This document shows, piece by piece, positions 15,907 through 25,763 of a stretch of 39,920 nucleotides of DNA. Every line of letters begins with the position of its first letter. The stretch's first letter is position 1. This stretch comes from Planctomycetaceae bacterium. Its GTDB lineage: Bacteria > Planctomycetota > Planctomycetia > Gemmatales > Gemmataceae. Position numbers and translations under genes: made by a program. Under the pieces are notes generated by a model, which was not told where the DNA came from, made no database searches, and saw only the letters and a program-made list of their open reading frames with translations. The stretch spans positions 1 to 39,920 of the forward strand of contig PNLP01000064.1 in assembly GCA_013823135.1 (NCBI GenBank), read 5' to 3'.

Positions 15907-18900
15907 TCATGGCGACAGGTAGAGATCGAGATTCGCGGTCGTTGTGGTGCCCGCTGTCGCGGTTGCGTTGGTCGTTGCCTTCCGGCGGGTGGCGACCTTC
16001 TCGGCTGTCAGCATGTAAGCACCGGGCTTTAGTCCTGGGAACAAGTACTTCCCATCCGCGTCCGTAGTGGCCTTGAATAGTGCCATGCCACGCGCATCGG
16101 AAAGAGTCACTTCGAGTCCCGCCTGGGGGCGATTTCCTTCGCGAAGCACGCCAGCGATCGTAGCTGGCTTTTCGGGGATCGCGTCCACACCCTCAACTGA
16201 AACTGACGACGTAGACGTGAGACCTGCCCCATTCACAGCGATGCTCGAGATGTCAATGGTTCCCGTCTTGTCGCGGGGCAATGGAACCGTCGCTGACCAG
16301 CGTGTCGGATCGGACTCGGTTCGCATCGCGGGAATCGTCGTGGTGCCCGGCAACGGCTTCCCGTCTGGTCCCACCTTCCCGAGGAAGAACGATACCGATG
16401 CCACGCCGGACTCAGGGTCCGACACTTCGATTGTGACCGGCAGCGGCGTCCCCTTCTTGACCTGATCGGGAAGCCCACGAAAATCCGGAGCGCCAGGAGG
16501 CGAGTTGTCGAGGATGACCGGAATTTCCTTCGTGGCCAGGACCGACTTGTCCACACCGAGCAACCGAGCCACGACCGTCCGCCGGCCAATGAGTTGCGGA
16601 ACATCCCACGTGACTTCCCAGTCCTCGATGACAGCTGTCAGGTGCAGTGCGCCAGTTGGGCCAGGCGAGACGGTCGCGTGCCTACGCCGGGCTGCAGGGA
16701 ATGTTCTGGCGGCTTCTTCCGATGCCTCGCCGTCCTGGTTGTAGCGCACCAAGCGGACATCGAGAGTGGCCCCCGGCGGTGCTCGGTCTGCCCCGACGCG
16801 AAAGGCGACTGACTGACCCGGGGTCGGTGCCGGGATTGATCGGAGTTCGAGGTTCGGGGTCGTGTCCACGGTCGGCGAAACGGGGTCGCCGGTTCGCACG
16901 AAATCGACGTTCAACCGGAACGCTCGCGTCACCCCATCGACCGTGACGCTGACCTGGCCCTGCCGACGGGCCTCGGGGTCGAGAACAAGCCCGGTCGCAT
17001 CAAGCGTCAGTGGGCTACTATCGGGCGGGATGCGTCCGGCGAACCGACCGACACGGATCCCCCGCAAGCCGGGAACGTGAGCCGGATCGACCGCGAGCGT
17101 CGCGTTCGACGGGGTTAAGCCCAAATCTTGGAGTGCCCGAACGGTCACCCCGAGTCGGTTCTCGGGCCTCTTCGGGAGGGCAACCGGCTCGTAAGTGGCA
17201 CCCGCTAACTCCACGTATTCAAACGGCTCACGGGCGGTCAGGCGAAGGGTTCTGGACTGGATTACTACCGACGCGTCGGTTGCGTCCACTGCCTCGATTC
17301 TGAGCGATCCGGGTACGTCGAACACCGGCGGGACCGCAGAGGGTGCTTTACCGGGGGTGGCTGAGCCCCCAGGGAACACCACCGGCCGGGTTTCGCCCGC
17401 AGCGACCGCGACCTTGGCTTCAATGGCTGGAATTTCCTTGAGCGACGGTACCGTTCGGATCACGAACTCCTTTTTTACAGCACCGCGATTTCGGACGAAC
17501 ACATACAGCGATTCGCCAGCACCGGGACGAATCCGGATGTCGTCGCCAAGCCCGACCGGGTCAACGGCAACGCGATCCACGACGATCTCGACGGGGTTCA
17601 CCAGTCGCGAGCCGTCGATCGCGATTCGCACGAATGCCGCTCGACCACCGGATCGGATTTCGATCACCACGCCATCCGGGATGCGCCCCGGGCTCGTCGG
17701 GTTTGCGACCTCCGCTCGAACGACGAGTGTACCAATGGTTCCTCCACCCGCCGGGTCGGGCCGGAAGGGAGTCGTCTCTGCAGTGACTCGGACCGTGTCC
17801 GCAGGCGGTAGGGCGCGGACTGTGAGCGGCTCGCTGTCAACGGATCCCGGGCGTCGGATTACCAACCGAACCTCGGCAGAGGAGCGGGTTGCAGTCAAGA
17901 CGAGTGGAGGCGGCTCGTCAAAGACAATGAGCGACGGCGGAACGACCGCGTCGATTCCGACGGCGATCTCAGCGGATGCCACCGATTCGAGAAAATCACG
18001 ATCGAATCCTGCCCGAGCGATCTGGCGGTGAGTGACCCCGGACCAGCCGAAAAACTCCGCCCAAGCGTTCCGCCGGGCCACGACCCGGGGTTCGCCGTTC
18101 TTGGTGTCGAACCGCATCGGCGTGAATCCGGGAGACAAGATCGCGAGCACGTCGCGGCGGTCGGCGGTCGCATCTCGCCAGAGGCTGTCGAGACCCACGC
18201 TCCAGGCCCGGCCGAGTCCCTGAGATAGTTCCACCCAGGCGGCCGAATCTGGTCCCCCTTCTCTCGCGGTCATCCAGATTTTTTCGAGGGGGTCAACGGT
18301 TGCGGCGGGGAGCCCGGCGAAGCGGAGGATCGCGAGGTGGCATTCCGCCCGGATGGCGGTACGTGCGGCCGAAGCCCTTCGCTCGGCCGCGACTTCTTCC
18401 GTGCCATACGGCACGACCGGGGTTGGAAGTGCCGTGTCGTCGTCATTTCGATCAGCAGCGATCGTCCCTTCGGCCAGTCGGCGAGAGAGATTCTGTCCCG
18501 CCCGGTCTAAGGCAGCACGTCGCTCCTGGTTCAACCGCGGGAGTGAGAAGAGGAAATCGAGTTTGCGAACCAACGCTGGCGGGGGCGGGTCGGCTGCCGC
18601 TGCCGTCACTGCCCACTCAACATCGGCGGTACCCGTCACTTGATCGAGTGCCGTCGTCAGAGCGCCTGTAGCGGCGGCGGCTCGTCGCAACTGGTCGGCC
18701 TGGTCAAGCAACTCGGTCGCACTTAACGGGGCAGTCGGTTGTACCAGTAATTTGAGGAGGTTGCCCGTCGCCAAGAGTCGCGATTTCCAGAGGGAGATTC
18801 GATCCGGGAATTCTTCCAGCACGGAGGCTTCTGCGACAATCCCGACGAGTACCTCATCCGCGATTGCGCGGCCGCTGATGTAGGCGTCTGCGAATGCGGT

Positions 18901-20676
18901 TACGGCCGATGCCAGCCGGACCGAGTCGTGGAATCGTTCAAGCGGTTCTGTCGGAGGAACGCTCCCCCAAAACATCAGCAGGATTTCGCCGACCCAGCGA
19001 GCTTCGGTGGCCTGCCGTAGAACAGATGCCGTCCAGGGGTAGACGTCCGGTCGGGCCGCGGCCGCTTCGTAAGTGGTCACGGCAGCGAATCCGGCCCGCG
19101 CGACATCAGTAGGCCATTGGTCGAGCGGAATACGACGTGAGAGGTCCGCGAGGCGGCGAAGAAAGTAGGTCTCGATGTACGCCAGCGGGATTTTTCGTTC
19201 AGTCAGTGCGCGGTCGAGGAGTTGGAGATCGGTTGGGCGGGCGGCGACGCTCTGCCCCCGCGACACGATTGCCGCTTCAACCACGAAAGCCGACTTCCCA
19301 CTCACCACCTTGACAAACGCGGCGACCGACTTCGCTATCGCGGCTTCCTGACCGGCCGCTGGCAGGGTTGTTGCATCCCGACCTGCATTCAGCAAGGCAT
19401 CGACTGCCTCGACGGCGGACGGGTCTTCTATCTCGCCGAGTGCCCGTGCAAGGGCGATGGACACGATCTGATTTGGCCGTTTGGCTTCCAGCCGGGCTAC
19501 GGATACCTCGCGACTAAACCGGGCGAAGTCGATCGCGAGATCACTGTATCCGCGATCGTTTGCTCCCCCGAACCGGCGGCCAGCCTGTGCGACCTGAACT
19601 TCGTCCTGGAGTCGGCGGTAGATGCGGGGAGCCTGGGACAAGCTCCCGTCCGCACGCCAGCGAGCAAGAGTGCTCCATCCGCCCAGAAGCGGTTCGTCGG
19701 ACGACACACCCGGTGTCGGCGTTTCCCCGCCGGAGGCCGAGACCAAATCAAAGTCCGGCCCATCGCCAAGAAGGACCGGGATCTGCCTTCGTCCTTCGTT
19801 CTCCCGTACCCAGCGATCGACGCGTGTACGGAGGAACGCGGCCAACCCTCGCACTGTGACACGTCGCCCAACACGGCCGCTCGGATTGTACGGTAGGGCC
19901 GCACCCCGTAACCCTGTCTCGAAGTAGTAGCCGAATACCGTTCGCCCGAGAACCCTGCTTCCGTATGGGGTTTGCCCCGGACCAGCGGAACAGAGTACGA
20001 GCCAGTCGGCAATTGCACCCGGGTGCGCGGCTCGATGTTCAGCCTCGACGGAATTGACCAGTCCTGCAACGTGAGCCGTCGGGTCCGTCCACAATATCCC
20101 GACTCGCGAGTCGGGCGGTGGCCCCGCAAGGTCGAGGACCACGAGTTTTGCCCGAGGTCGCGCGGCCTTTACTTTTCGGAGGATCTCCCGGAGGGATAAT
20201 CCCTCTCGACCGCCAGGTGGGTCGGCATCGGCCGGGATGAACTCGACATCACCACCGGTACGGACTCGAGCGAACCCACTGAGGTACAACACGAGTGTGT
20301 CGTGGGCATGGAGCCGTTGAAGTTGATCAATTTCGCGTGTGAGTAGCGGTGCTTCCTGGCTCGAATCGGTGTTTGCCAGTCGGGGAAAGAAACCCGCCGC
20401 GAGCACGGCACTCCGATCAGCATCAGCTTCGGAACGGTCGGGAATCGCGGGGCTTCGGTACTGTGTCACCCAGAGCGGGACAAAATACGGGGTCGGCAGT
20501 GGACGTGCCCATGACCCGACACCCAGTGCGACCCCGACGAGGGCGGACGTCAGGGCGGCGGCCACGAATCGACGGGCGCGGGTCGATCCCACTGGGGTGG
20601 GTGTCATGGCGACGGTTGACGCAGTGGGGTCAGACACGGATAGTCGGGGGTTCGGGTGACTCGGGTCTGGGCTCAC
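15907..20676 (-). CDS. giant membrane-anchored pseudo-caspase protein with Ig-like and CarboxypepD_reg-like domains
   Basis: The protein has 1589 aa. A basic stretch (STRARR, 31-36) and one membrane segment (about 37-57) predict a cytoplasmic N-tail and over 1500 periplasmic residues. Residues about 60-320 resemble a caspase (C14) fold: LVLYLSGFARV where SGHG is expected, with F135 in place of the histidine, and KLVVLDLAGPP where D-A-C is expected, with A184 in place of the cysteine. It is probably inactive. A long helical region follows, then beta domains; near the C-terminus come an Ig-like domain (TIEVSDPESGVASVSFFLG) and a carboxypeptidase-regulatory-like domain (last 90 residues, with TDADGKYLFPGLKPGAYML). 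The GTG start overlaps the upstream giant gene by four bases, so the two are coupled and probably partners. Confidence 0.78.
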   Translation of the reverse strand: MSPDPSHPNPRLSVSDPTASTVAMTPTPVGSTRARRFVAAALTSALVGVALGVGSWARPLPTPYFVPLWVTQYRSPAIPDRSEADADRSAVLAAGFFPRLANTDSSQEAPLLTREIDQLQRLHAHDTLVLYLSGFARVRTGGDVEFIPADADPPGGREGLSLREILRKVKAARPRAKLVVLDLAGPPPDSRVGILWTDPTAHVAGLVNSVEAEHRAAHPGAIADWLVLCSAGPGQTPYGSRVLGRTVFGYYFETGLRGAALPYNPSGRVGRRVTVRGLAAFLRTRVDRWVRENEGRRQIPVLLGDGPDFDLVSASGGETPTPGVSSDEPLLGGWSTLARWRADGSLSQAPRIYRRLQDEVQVAQAGRRFGGANDRGYSDLAIDFARFSREVSVARLEAKRPNQIVSIALARALGEIEDPSAVEAVDALLNAGRDATTLPAAGQEAAIAKSVAAFVKVVSGKSAFVVEAAIVSRGQSVAARPTDLQLLDRALTERKIPLAYIETYFLRRLADLSRRIPLDQWPTDVARAGFAAVTTYEAAAARPDVYPWTASVLRQATEARWVGEILLMFWGSVPPTEPLERFHDSVRLASAVTAFADAYISGRAIADEVLVGIVAEASVLEEFPDRISLWKSRLLATGNLLKLLVQPTAPLSATELLDQADQLRRAAAATGALTTALDQVTGTADVEWAVTAAAADPPPPALVRKLDFLFSLPRLNQERRAALDRAGQNLSRRLAEGTIAADRNDDDTALPTPVVPYGTEEVAAERRASAARTAIRAECHLAILRFAGLPAATVDPLEKIWMTAREGGPDSAAWVELSQGLGRAWSVGLDSLWRDATADRRDVLAILSPGFTPMRFDTKNGEPRVVARRNAWAEFFGWSGVTHRQIARAGFDRDFLESVASAEIAVGIDAVVPPSLIVFDEPPPLVLTATRSSAEVRLVIRRPGSVDSEPLTVRALPPADTVRVTAETTPFRPDPAGGGTIGTLVVRAEVANPTSPGRIPDGVVIEIRSGGRAAFVRIAIDGSRLVNPVEIVVDRVAVDPVGLGDDIRIRPGAGESLYVFVRNRGAVKKEFVIRTVPSLKEIPAIEAKVAVAAGETRPVVFPGGSATPGKAPSAVPPVFDVPGSLRIEAVDATDASVVIQSRTLRLTAREPFEYVELAGATYEPVALPKRPENRLGVTVRALQDLGLTPSNATLAVDPAHVPGLRGIRVGRFAGRIPPDSSPLTLDATGLVLDPEARRQGQVSVTVDGVTRAFRLNVDFVRTGDPVSPTVDTTPNLELRSIPAPTPGQSVAFRVGADRAPPGATLDVRLVRYNQDGEASEEAARTFPAARRRHATVSPGPTGALHLTAVIEDWEVTWDVPQLIGRRTVVARLLGVDKSVLATKEIPVILDNSPPGAPDFRGLPDQVKKGTPLPVTIEVSDPESGVASVSFFLGKVGPDGKPLPGTTTIPAMRTESDPTRWSATVPLPRDKTGTIDISSIAVNGAGLTSTSSVSVEGVDAIPEKPATIAGVLREGNRPQAGLEVTLSDARGMALFKATTDADGKYLFPGLKPGAYMLTAEKVATRRKATTNATATAGTTTTANLDLYLSP

Positions 20677-23600
20677 GGGAGCGGGAGTGGCGGGCGTGTG
20701 TCCCCCGGGTCAGGGGGAAGCAGGTCGTTGAAAGTTGCGGTGAACCCGCGGGCCTCGGCTTCGCGGCGGAGAGCGCGAATCGATACGAGTTCAATGGCTG
20801 TCAAACGCTTGGCGGCCTCTGCATCGACCGGCCAGAACAACGCCGTTGCTCGCCCGGCCTCCGGGTAATACCACGCGGCAGTTCCCTCGTGGGGGAGCCC
20901 CTTCGCGTGAATCCGGACTGGGTTCGTAGGGTCGTGGGCAACCCTCACGGCGAGGCAACTGACACGCTTTCGCACTCCGGGTGCAACCTCCACAACGTGC
21001 ATCTCGAGTGAGGCACCGAGGATTCGCACGGGGTCGCTGTCTGCAAACAGTTTCCGCCCGGTGAGTTCTTCCAGGGTTCGGAAGTCGATTCCGCGGTCGA
21101 GCCGAGATGCCACGTTCGGCTCCTGATCTGGGTTCCACCACACGGTGAGCACGGGGCGAGACGTCCCGCCATCCGCACGGTTGGGCCAGCCGGGTGAGTC
21201 GATAGTCCATGCGGCTGCCGGGTACCCAGGTGTGTGGGACCATGTCACCGCGATTGGCGGCTGCTTGTCTCCCGCAGGGCGGAGGTCGAACCACATCTGC
21301 TTAGGTCGCGGCTGAATCAAAGTCTTCTCGGCCGGGTCGTACTTCCGCTCCATGAGAACGAGGGCGGACATTCCGGTTCCAACCCGTTGGTTCTGGGCGA
21401 CGGTCAACCGCCAATCGCGAGCAGTGGCCCAGGGGCGACCTGGGAAGTCGGTGACGGCATACTCTGCTCGCCCCACCTGCAACCCACTGGGTCCTTCGCG
21501 AAGGTCGAGTAGCAACCGGTCGCCGGCCGCGAGATCAACCTCCCGGACGAGGTAGGGCGATGCCAGGACTCGCACCTTCTCGGCACCGGGTGCCAGCCCG
21601 GGAGTGAACCACCGGTCTCCGCCGCCCGCGATTCCCACAGCCAAACCACTGTCCGGGATACCCGGCAACAAGATATTCTCGGGCGTCGCGATCTGGTACC
21701 GAACAGTGCGCCGCAGAGCCCGACGCAGCGCGGCCTCAAGCGACTTGACGTCCCCGGCTGGGGTGAACGAACCCGGTGGGTCCAATTCTTTGAGCACCTC
21801 GAATTGCTTCTGGACGACCGCTTCTTCCTGGGGCGGGAGGCGGAAACCAACGACATGGACGGCAATTCCGGAGCCACGGAATTCGTCGCGGATCACCGCC
21901 GGAACCGCCTTACCCCTGGGATTAACGACGCGGTCTTTCTCGTACCGGTTGTCGGCCCCATCGCTGAGGACGACCATAGTCTTGTAGCCCGTTGCTTTGT
22001 CCAAATCGACTTTGGCTTCCAGCATGGCCCGAAGCACGGGAGACTCGTTCCACGGTTCCAGAGCGGGGTAGCGAACTCGCTTGAGCAGCATTTCCGTCGC
22101 CTTGGCGTCTGTCGGATCCCACTTGGTCGGAGGGATGATCCGAGTGATTGTTCTCTCCGCATCATCGACGGACTTCCCTTCTCCGATTGCCTGACCGAAC
22201 ACCCACACGCTGATGTAGGTTCCGGAGGGGAGGTCTTGTAACACCTCCTCGAACACCTTGATTGCCTGGGCGTATTTCGTGGTCGGGCCGAATTCCTCAC
22301 CTTCGGGTGCTCCCATGCTCCCCGAGCAGTCGAGCACGAACACGACCGTTCCGTTTGAAGCTCCGTATTTCTCGATCAGTCCAGGCGCGGCCCGGATCGC
22401 AAGGCTCGCACGTCGCGGCGACGGGAACTCGTTCTCAGTGAGCACAGGGCGTGGGTAAATGATCGCGGGAAGGGTGTTTGTCAACCGTTGCCCGCGAAAC
22501 AGCGCATGGACGCCGATCCGCGACCGGACAGGGTCCGGGGTCGCTGGAGGTGCATCTTCGCTGGGTTTGAGCAGATCGTTTCGGAGAGGTATGTTCAATG
22601 TCACTGCGGCGTCACCGACTGCAACCGGGCCCGGGCCGATGGCTGGTCCGAGCCACCCAAGCCCTGTTCCGGGATCGGTCCGCCAGACTGCCCACCCCTT
22701 CGGAACCGCGGCTTTTTCCACGGCCGGTCCCAGAGTCGCGGTCGCGGTGACCTCGGACTCAGTGGTCAGCACCAACCCAGACTCCTCGAACCGAATGCCG
22801 AGCCCTCCAGGCCGACTAAGCTTCTCACGGACGCCACGGACCGCAACTGGGTCGCCGCCGGCCGCAGCATCGGTCACGAACAACCGCCCCGCACGCCGAT
22901 AGTATGGCTCATCGGCTGGGTCCACCGAGTACCAGTGTTCTTCCCATGTCCGGTCGGCGAGCCGTGTGAGGAGGCGACCCAGATACGCATTTCGGCACAC
23001 AGCTGTCGGGTTCTCAACATCTCGCGGGGCGATCACAGGTGGGAGAACTCGCGCGAGTGAGTCGGCTTCCGCGAGCGGTTCGAGCGGGCCGTCGCCGGTC
23101 CGGGCCGCGGCCTCGGCAAGGAGGTTCGTCAACACACCCGGTGCAGCCTCGAACCGTCGAACGAATGCGGCTCCGGCAGCCATGCGGGACTTCCAGCCAT
23201 CCGTCTCGGCCGGGAACGAGCGGAGCCGGAACTCGGTCACATCGTACCCGTCGTCGCTCACGCCAACGAATCGGTTGAACCGTGCTTCTCCGACGGCCGC
23301 TAGAACGAGGCGACCGGTTCGCTGCGATTCGTCAACTGCCCACATGGACATGTTGGCTTCCGACACTGGTGGGAGCACATCCCCGGCCGATTGTGTGAGG
23401 AATCGCCAGGAGACGCCTCGCTTGTTTGCGATTAACCGCGCGCGCAAGTCGGCCGACAGAAACGGCACGCTGAGGGAATCATCTGCGTCCCGCCAAACAC
23501 TTTGGAGATCGACCCCACAGAGGAGTTCACAGCGTGAGATGAGATCGGAGATCAAACCGTCAAGCCGCCGAGTAATCTCAGCAGTTCGTTGGTCGAATCC

Positions 23601-25616
23601 CTGTGTGTGCTCATGCGGGGCGGGACTTATCGTCGCCGCCCGGACATCCTCGTCGAGTTTGTGCGCGTCTGCCCAGACGGCCTCTGCGGTACTGAGGGAT
23701 CGTTCCCATCGTTGGAGTTCTTCCGGGGAGTTCGGCCGCTGTCGGGTGGCGATCGTTCGGGACAGGAAAGGGAGGACCGCGAATACTCGGTCGCGGGCCG
23801 ACAAAGCACGGGCAACGCTGCTACCTAACCTGACCGCATCGCGGTATGCCTGGGTCGCGCGGGCAAACCCATCGCGGGACTCGGCCCACTTTGTCGGATC
23901 AGGGGAAAAGAGAAGATCCTGGGCGGGAAGCCGGAAACGGTCGCCGACTTCGACCCCGTGTCGGGTGAAGGGGGCGATTCGTTCTGCGTATCCACGACCG
24001 TCCGGGCGACTACCGACAGCGACCCTCTCCGCAAGTATCCGCGTTTCGAGCGCCTGCCGGAGGACGTCTTCCGGGGGGGCGGGGGTTGGCAGGTCGCGGG
24101 ATGTGAGTCGGATGTACGCGACTTCGGCGGGTGCGACCACCACGCCTGGCAAAAGCACGCCGAGGAGTGGGATGGCCTGGGTTCGCCGGAACCCAGGATC
24201 CTCTGTTGCGTATTCGAGGATAAGCTGCGTTGTACCCAGTCGAAGGAGGATCTCGGCCCGCGGGTTGCCAGCAACAGTTGCGAGAGCAGCCTGCCACTTC
24301 TTTGCAGCATCCGCTGGATTCGCATCTCGAATCTCATTAGCAAGCCGGCGAGCGGCATCACTGGGGGCGTCCGAAAGTCCGATCGCGGCTGGCATGGGAA
24401 GGGCGAGCCCGAGCGACCCGATGTCCTCGACCGGACCCGCGCGAAACAACTCTTCCAGGCCACGGATCGTGGTCCGCACACGACTGGCGTATTCGTGATC
24501 GTTCGCCTCGACGAGGTGCTCGTATCTCAGGAGTAATTCCAGGTAACGCCGCCATTCAATCGGGGCGTAGGAACCGGGCGGATAAGGCTGAGCAGCGAAT
24601 TCCTCAGCAGCAGTCCAGGCCTCTGCCACACCAGGTGGGAGAGGGGTTGGAGGCGCCGGGGTTGGGTCCGGAATCGTGACGCGGGGCCCGAGAATCACCC
24701 GCGATGCCCGCCTGATTCCCTCTGGGCCGGAAGGTAGCATGACGGGCCGTTGGTTGACGCCTCGGTTCGACCGAGCCCAGTTCTGGAGTCGTTTGGTCGT
24801 CTCCGCGAACGCCTCATCAAGACTTGCGACCGAGTCCCCCGGTTGGTCTCCAATGTCTCCCGCGAGCGATTTACGGAAGAAGTGTCCGAAAGCTGATTCG
24901 CCGTATTCAGGGATCGCCCATGATCGCTCGTCCGGACCGCTGGCGGAAATGACCACGAGGTTCGGGATGGCTGTGATGTCCGCTTCCAGCGCTGCCAGCG
25001 ACCGTGCAAAGTCATTCCAGAACATGCCCCGCTGAGGGTCGGCCCGCTGGTGAGTCGCGTCGAACACGAGAACTTTAGTCCGGTCCGCTGGAAGAGCTGC
25101 GAGGCGGGCAATGATCTCTTTCACCCGGATCAGGTTCTGGGCAACCATTCGGGTATCGGCATCATCGTAGATCAGGTACGGGCCGTCCGCGTCGGCTCCG
25201 CCGTGCAACGCGAAGTAGATGAGAGTCGTTGGGCTGGCAGTCGCGGCGTCGAGGTCCCGCGCCCAGTCATCGCCAACACGGAGGCGATACGGTGGCCCGA
25301 CCGGCTGAAGGTTGCGGTTCCTGGTATCTGTGAAACGTTCTGCCGACCGCCACCCGTATACGTTGAGTCGAACCCCGAGATTTGTTTCGTACCCGGCCCC
25401 GATCACAACAACTGCGACGGGCCGCGGTGGCGAGTACCACCGCCCAACCCAAACGAGTAGAATCCAGCCCGCGAGAAGTGCGAGTGCCGCGCCCGATGCA
25501 AGCACAGCACCAAGGCGATCAATCGCGTGTCGCTTGGTGGGGCGCATCCGCCATTTTTGCGGAGCATCCGGGTCGGCCGCAGCGGCTGATCCCCAACGCG
25601 GCGATGTCGACTGCAT
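20673..25616 (-). CDS. giant membrane-anchored pseudo-caspase protein with a von Willebrand A domain
   Basis: The protein has 1647 aa from ATG 25616; a GTG at 25679 would add 21 residues. Basic residues then one membrane segment (about 36-58) give a large periplasmic C-terminal part. A caspase-like domain follows (66-325): H138 in YFALHGG is kept, but the catalytic cysteine position is T188 in LVFDATH, so proteolysis is unlikely. A motif SASGPDERSW...ESAFGHFF matches the later caspase-like strand and the same region of the neighbouring giant protein. After a long helical region comes a VWA domain from about 1090, with the metal site DCSGSMG (D1096) and VVLSDGADN. The C-terminal 350 residues are unassigned. 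It is divergent from tssA and coupled to the second giant gene, so it is probably part of the secretion machine's envelope. Confidence 0.78.
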   Translation of the reverse strand: MQSTSPRWGSAAAADPDAPQKWRMRPTKRHAIDRLGAVLASGAALALLAGWILLVWVGRWYSPPRPVAVVVIGAGYETNLGVRLNVYGWRSAERFTDTRNRNLQPVGPPYRLRVGDDWARDLDAATASPTTLIYFALHGGADADGPYLIYDDADTRMVAQNLIRVKEIIARLAALPADRTKVLVFDATHQRADPQRGMFWNDFARSLAALEADITAIPNLVVISASGPDERSWAIPEYGESAFGHFFRKSLAGDIGDQPGDSVASLDEAFAETTKRLQNWARSNRGVNQRPVMLPSGPEGIRRASRVILGPRVTIPDPTPAPPTPLPPGVAEAWTAAEEFAAQPYPPGSYAPIEWRRYLELLLRYEHLVEANDHEYASRVRTTIRGLEELFRAGPVEDIGSLGLALPMPAAIGLSDAPSDAARRLANEIRDANPADAAKKWQAALATVAGNPRAEILLRLGTTQLILEYATEDPGFRRTQAIPLLGVLLPGVVVAPAEVAYIRLTSRDLPTPAPPEDVLRQALETRILAERVAVGSRPDGRGYAERIAPFTRHGVEVGDRFRLPAQDLLFSPDPTKWAESRDGFARATQAYRDAVRLGSSVARALSARDRVFAVLPFLSRTIATRQRPNSPEELQRWERSLSTAEAVWADAHKLDEDVRAATISPAPHEHTQGFDQRTAEITRRLDGLISDLISRCELLCGVDLQSVWRDADDSLSVPFLSADLRARLIANKRGVSWRFLTQSAGDVLPPVSEANMSMWAVDESQRTGRLVLAAVGEARFNRFVGVSDDGYDVTEFRLRSFPAETDGWKSRMAAGAAFVRRFEAAPGVLTNLLAEAAARTGDGPLEPLAEADSLARVLPPVIAPRDVENPTAVCRNAYLGRLLTRLADRTWEEHWYSVDPADEPYYRRAGRLFVTDAAAGGDPVAVRGVREKLSRPGGLGIRFEESGLVLTTESEVTATATLGPAVEKAAVPKGWAVWRTDPGTGLGWLGPAIGPGPVAVGDAAVTLNIPLRNDLLKPSEDAPPATPDPVRSRIGVHALFRGQRLTNTLPAIIYPRPVLTENEFPSPRRASLAIRAAPGLIEKYGASNGTVVFVLDCSGSMGAPEGEEFGPTTKYAQAIKVFEEVLQDLPSGTYISVWVFGQAIGEGKSVDDAERTITRIIPPTKWDPTDAKATEMLLKRVRYPALEPWNESPVLRAMLEAKVDLDKATGYKTMVVLSDGADNRYEKDRVVNPRGKAVPAVIRDEFRGSGIAVHVVGFRLPPQEEAVVQKQFEVLKELDPPGSFTPAGDVKSLEAALRRALRRTVRYQIATPENILLPGIPDSGLAVGIAGGGDRWFTPGLAPGAEKVRVLASPYLVREVDLAAGDRLLLDLREGPSGLQVGRAEYAVTDFPGRPWATARDWRLTVAQNQRVGTGMSALVLMERKYDPAEKTLIQPRPKQMWFDLRPAGDKQPPIAVTWSHTPGYPAAAWTIDSPGWPNRADGGTSRPVLTVWWNPDQEPNVASRLDRGIDFRTLEELTGRKLFADSDPVRILGASLEMHVVEVAPGVRKRVSCLAVRVAHDPTNPVRIHAKGLPHEGTAAWYYPEAGRATALFWPVDAEAAKRLTAIELVSIRALRREAEARGFTATFNDLLPPDPGDTRPPLPLP

Positions 25617-25763
25617 GGAATATACCGGGACGGGGGATTGTCCGTTTAGCAGGGTCGCGGTTTTCCCCAGCTTACCCACAATATACCATCTATACTCGGG
25701 TCATACTGGCTTTCAGGTGACTTCGTGGGCGGCTTCGAACCGCTCAACCCCACCCATCCACCC
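25617..25763. promoter_or_regulatory. divergent promoter region between the giant genes and the tssA operon
   Basis: The region contains an AT-rich stretch (25679-25696, aatataccatctatact) that could supply -10 boxes both ways: TATACT on the plus strand for tssA, and TATAGA or TATATT on the minus strand for the giant genes. If the minus-strand box is used, the GTG at 25679 is too close to it, which favours ATG 25616. Matching -35 boxes are not clear. Confidence 0.4.

Noticed and set aside
22966..24498. A 510-codon plus-strand frame
   Set aside because: Rich in Ser/Arg/Ala and lying opposite the well-formed VWA giant gene; a shadow of its GC-rich third positions.
15907..25616. Active caspase-like proteases triggering cell death or defence
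   Set aside because: The catalytic cysteine position is Thr or Ala in both proteins and the histidine is missing in one; context is secretion rather than defence.
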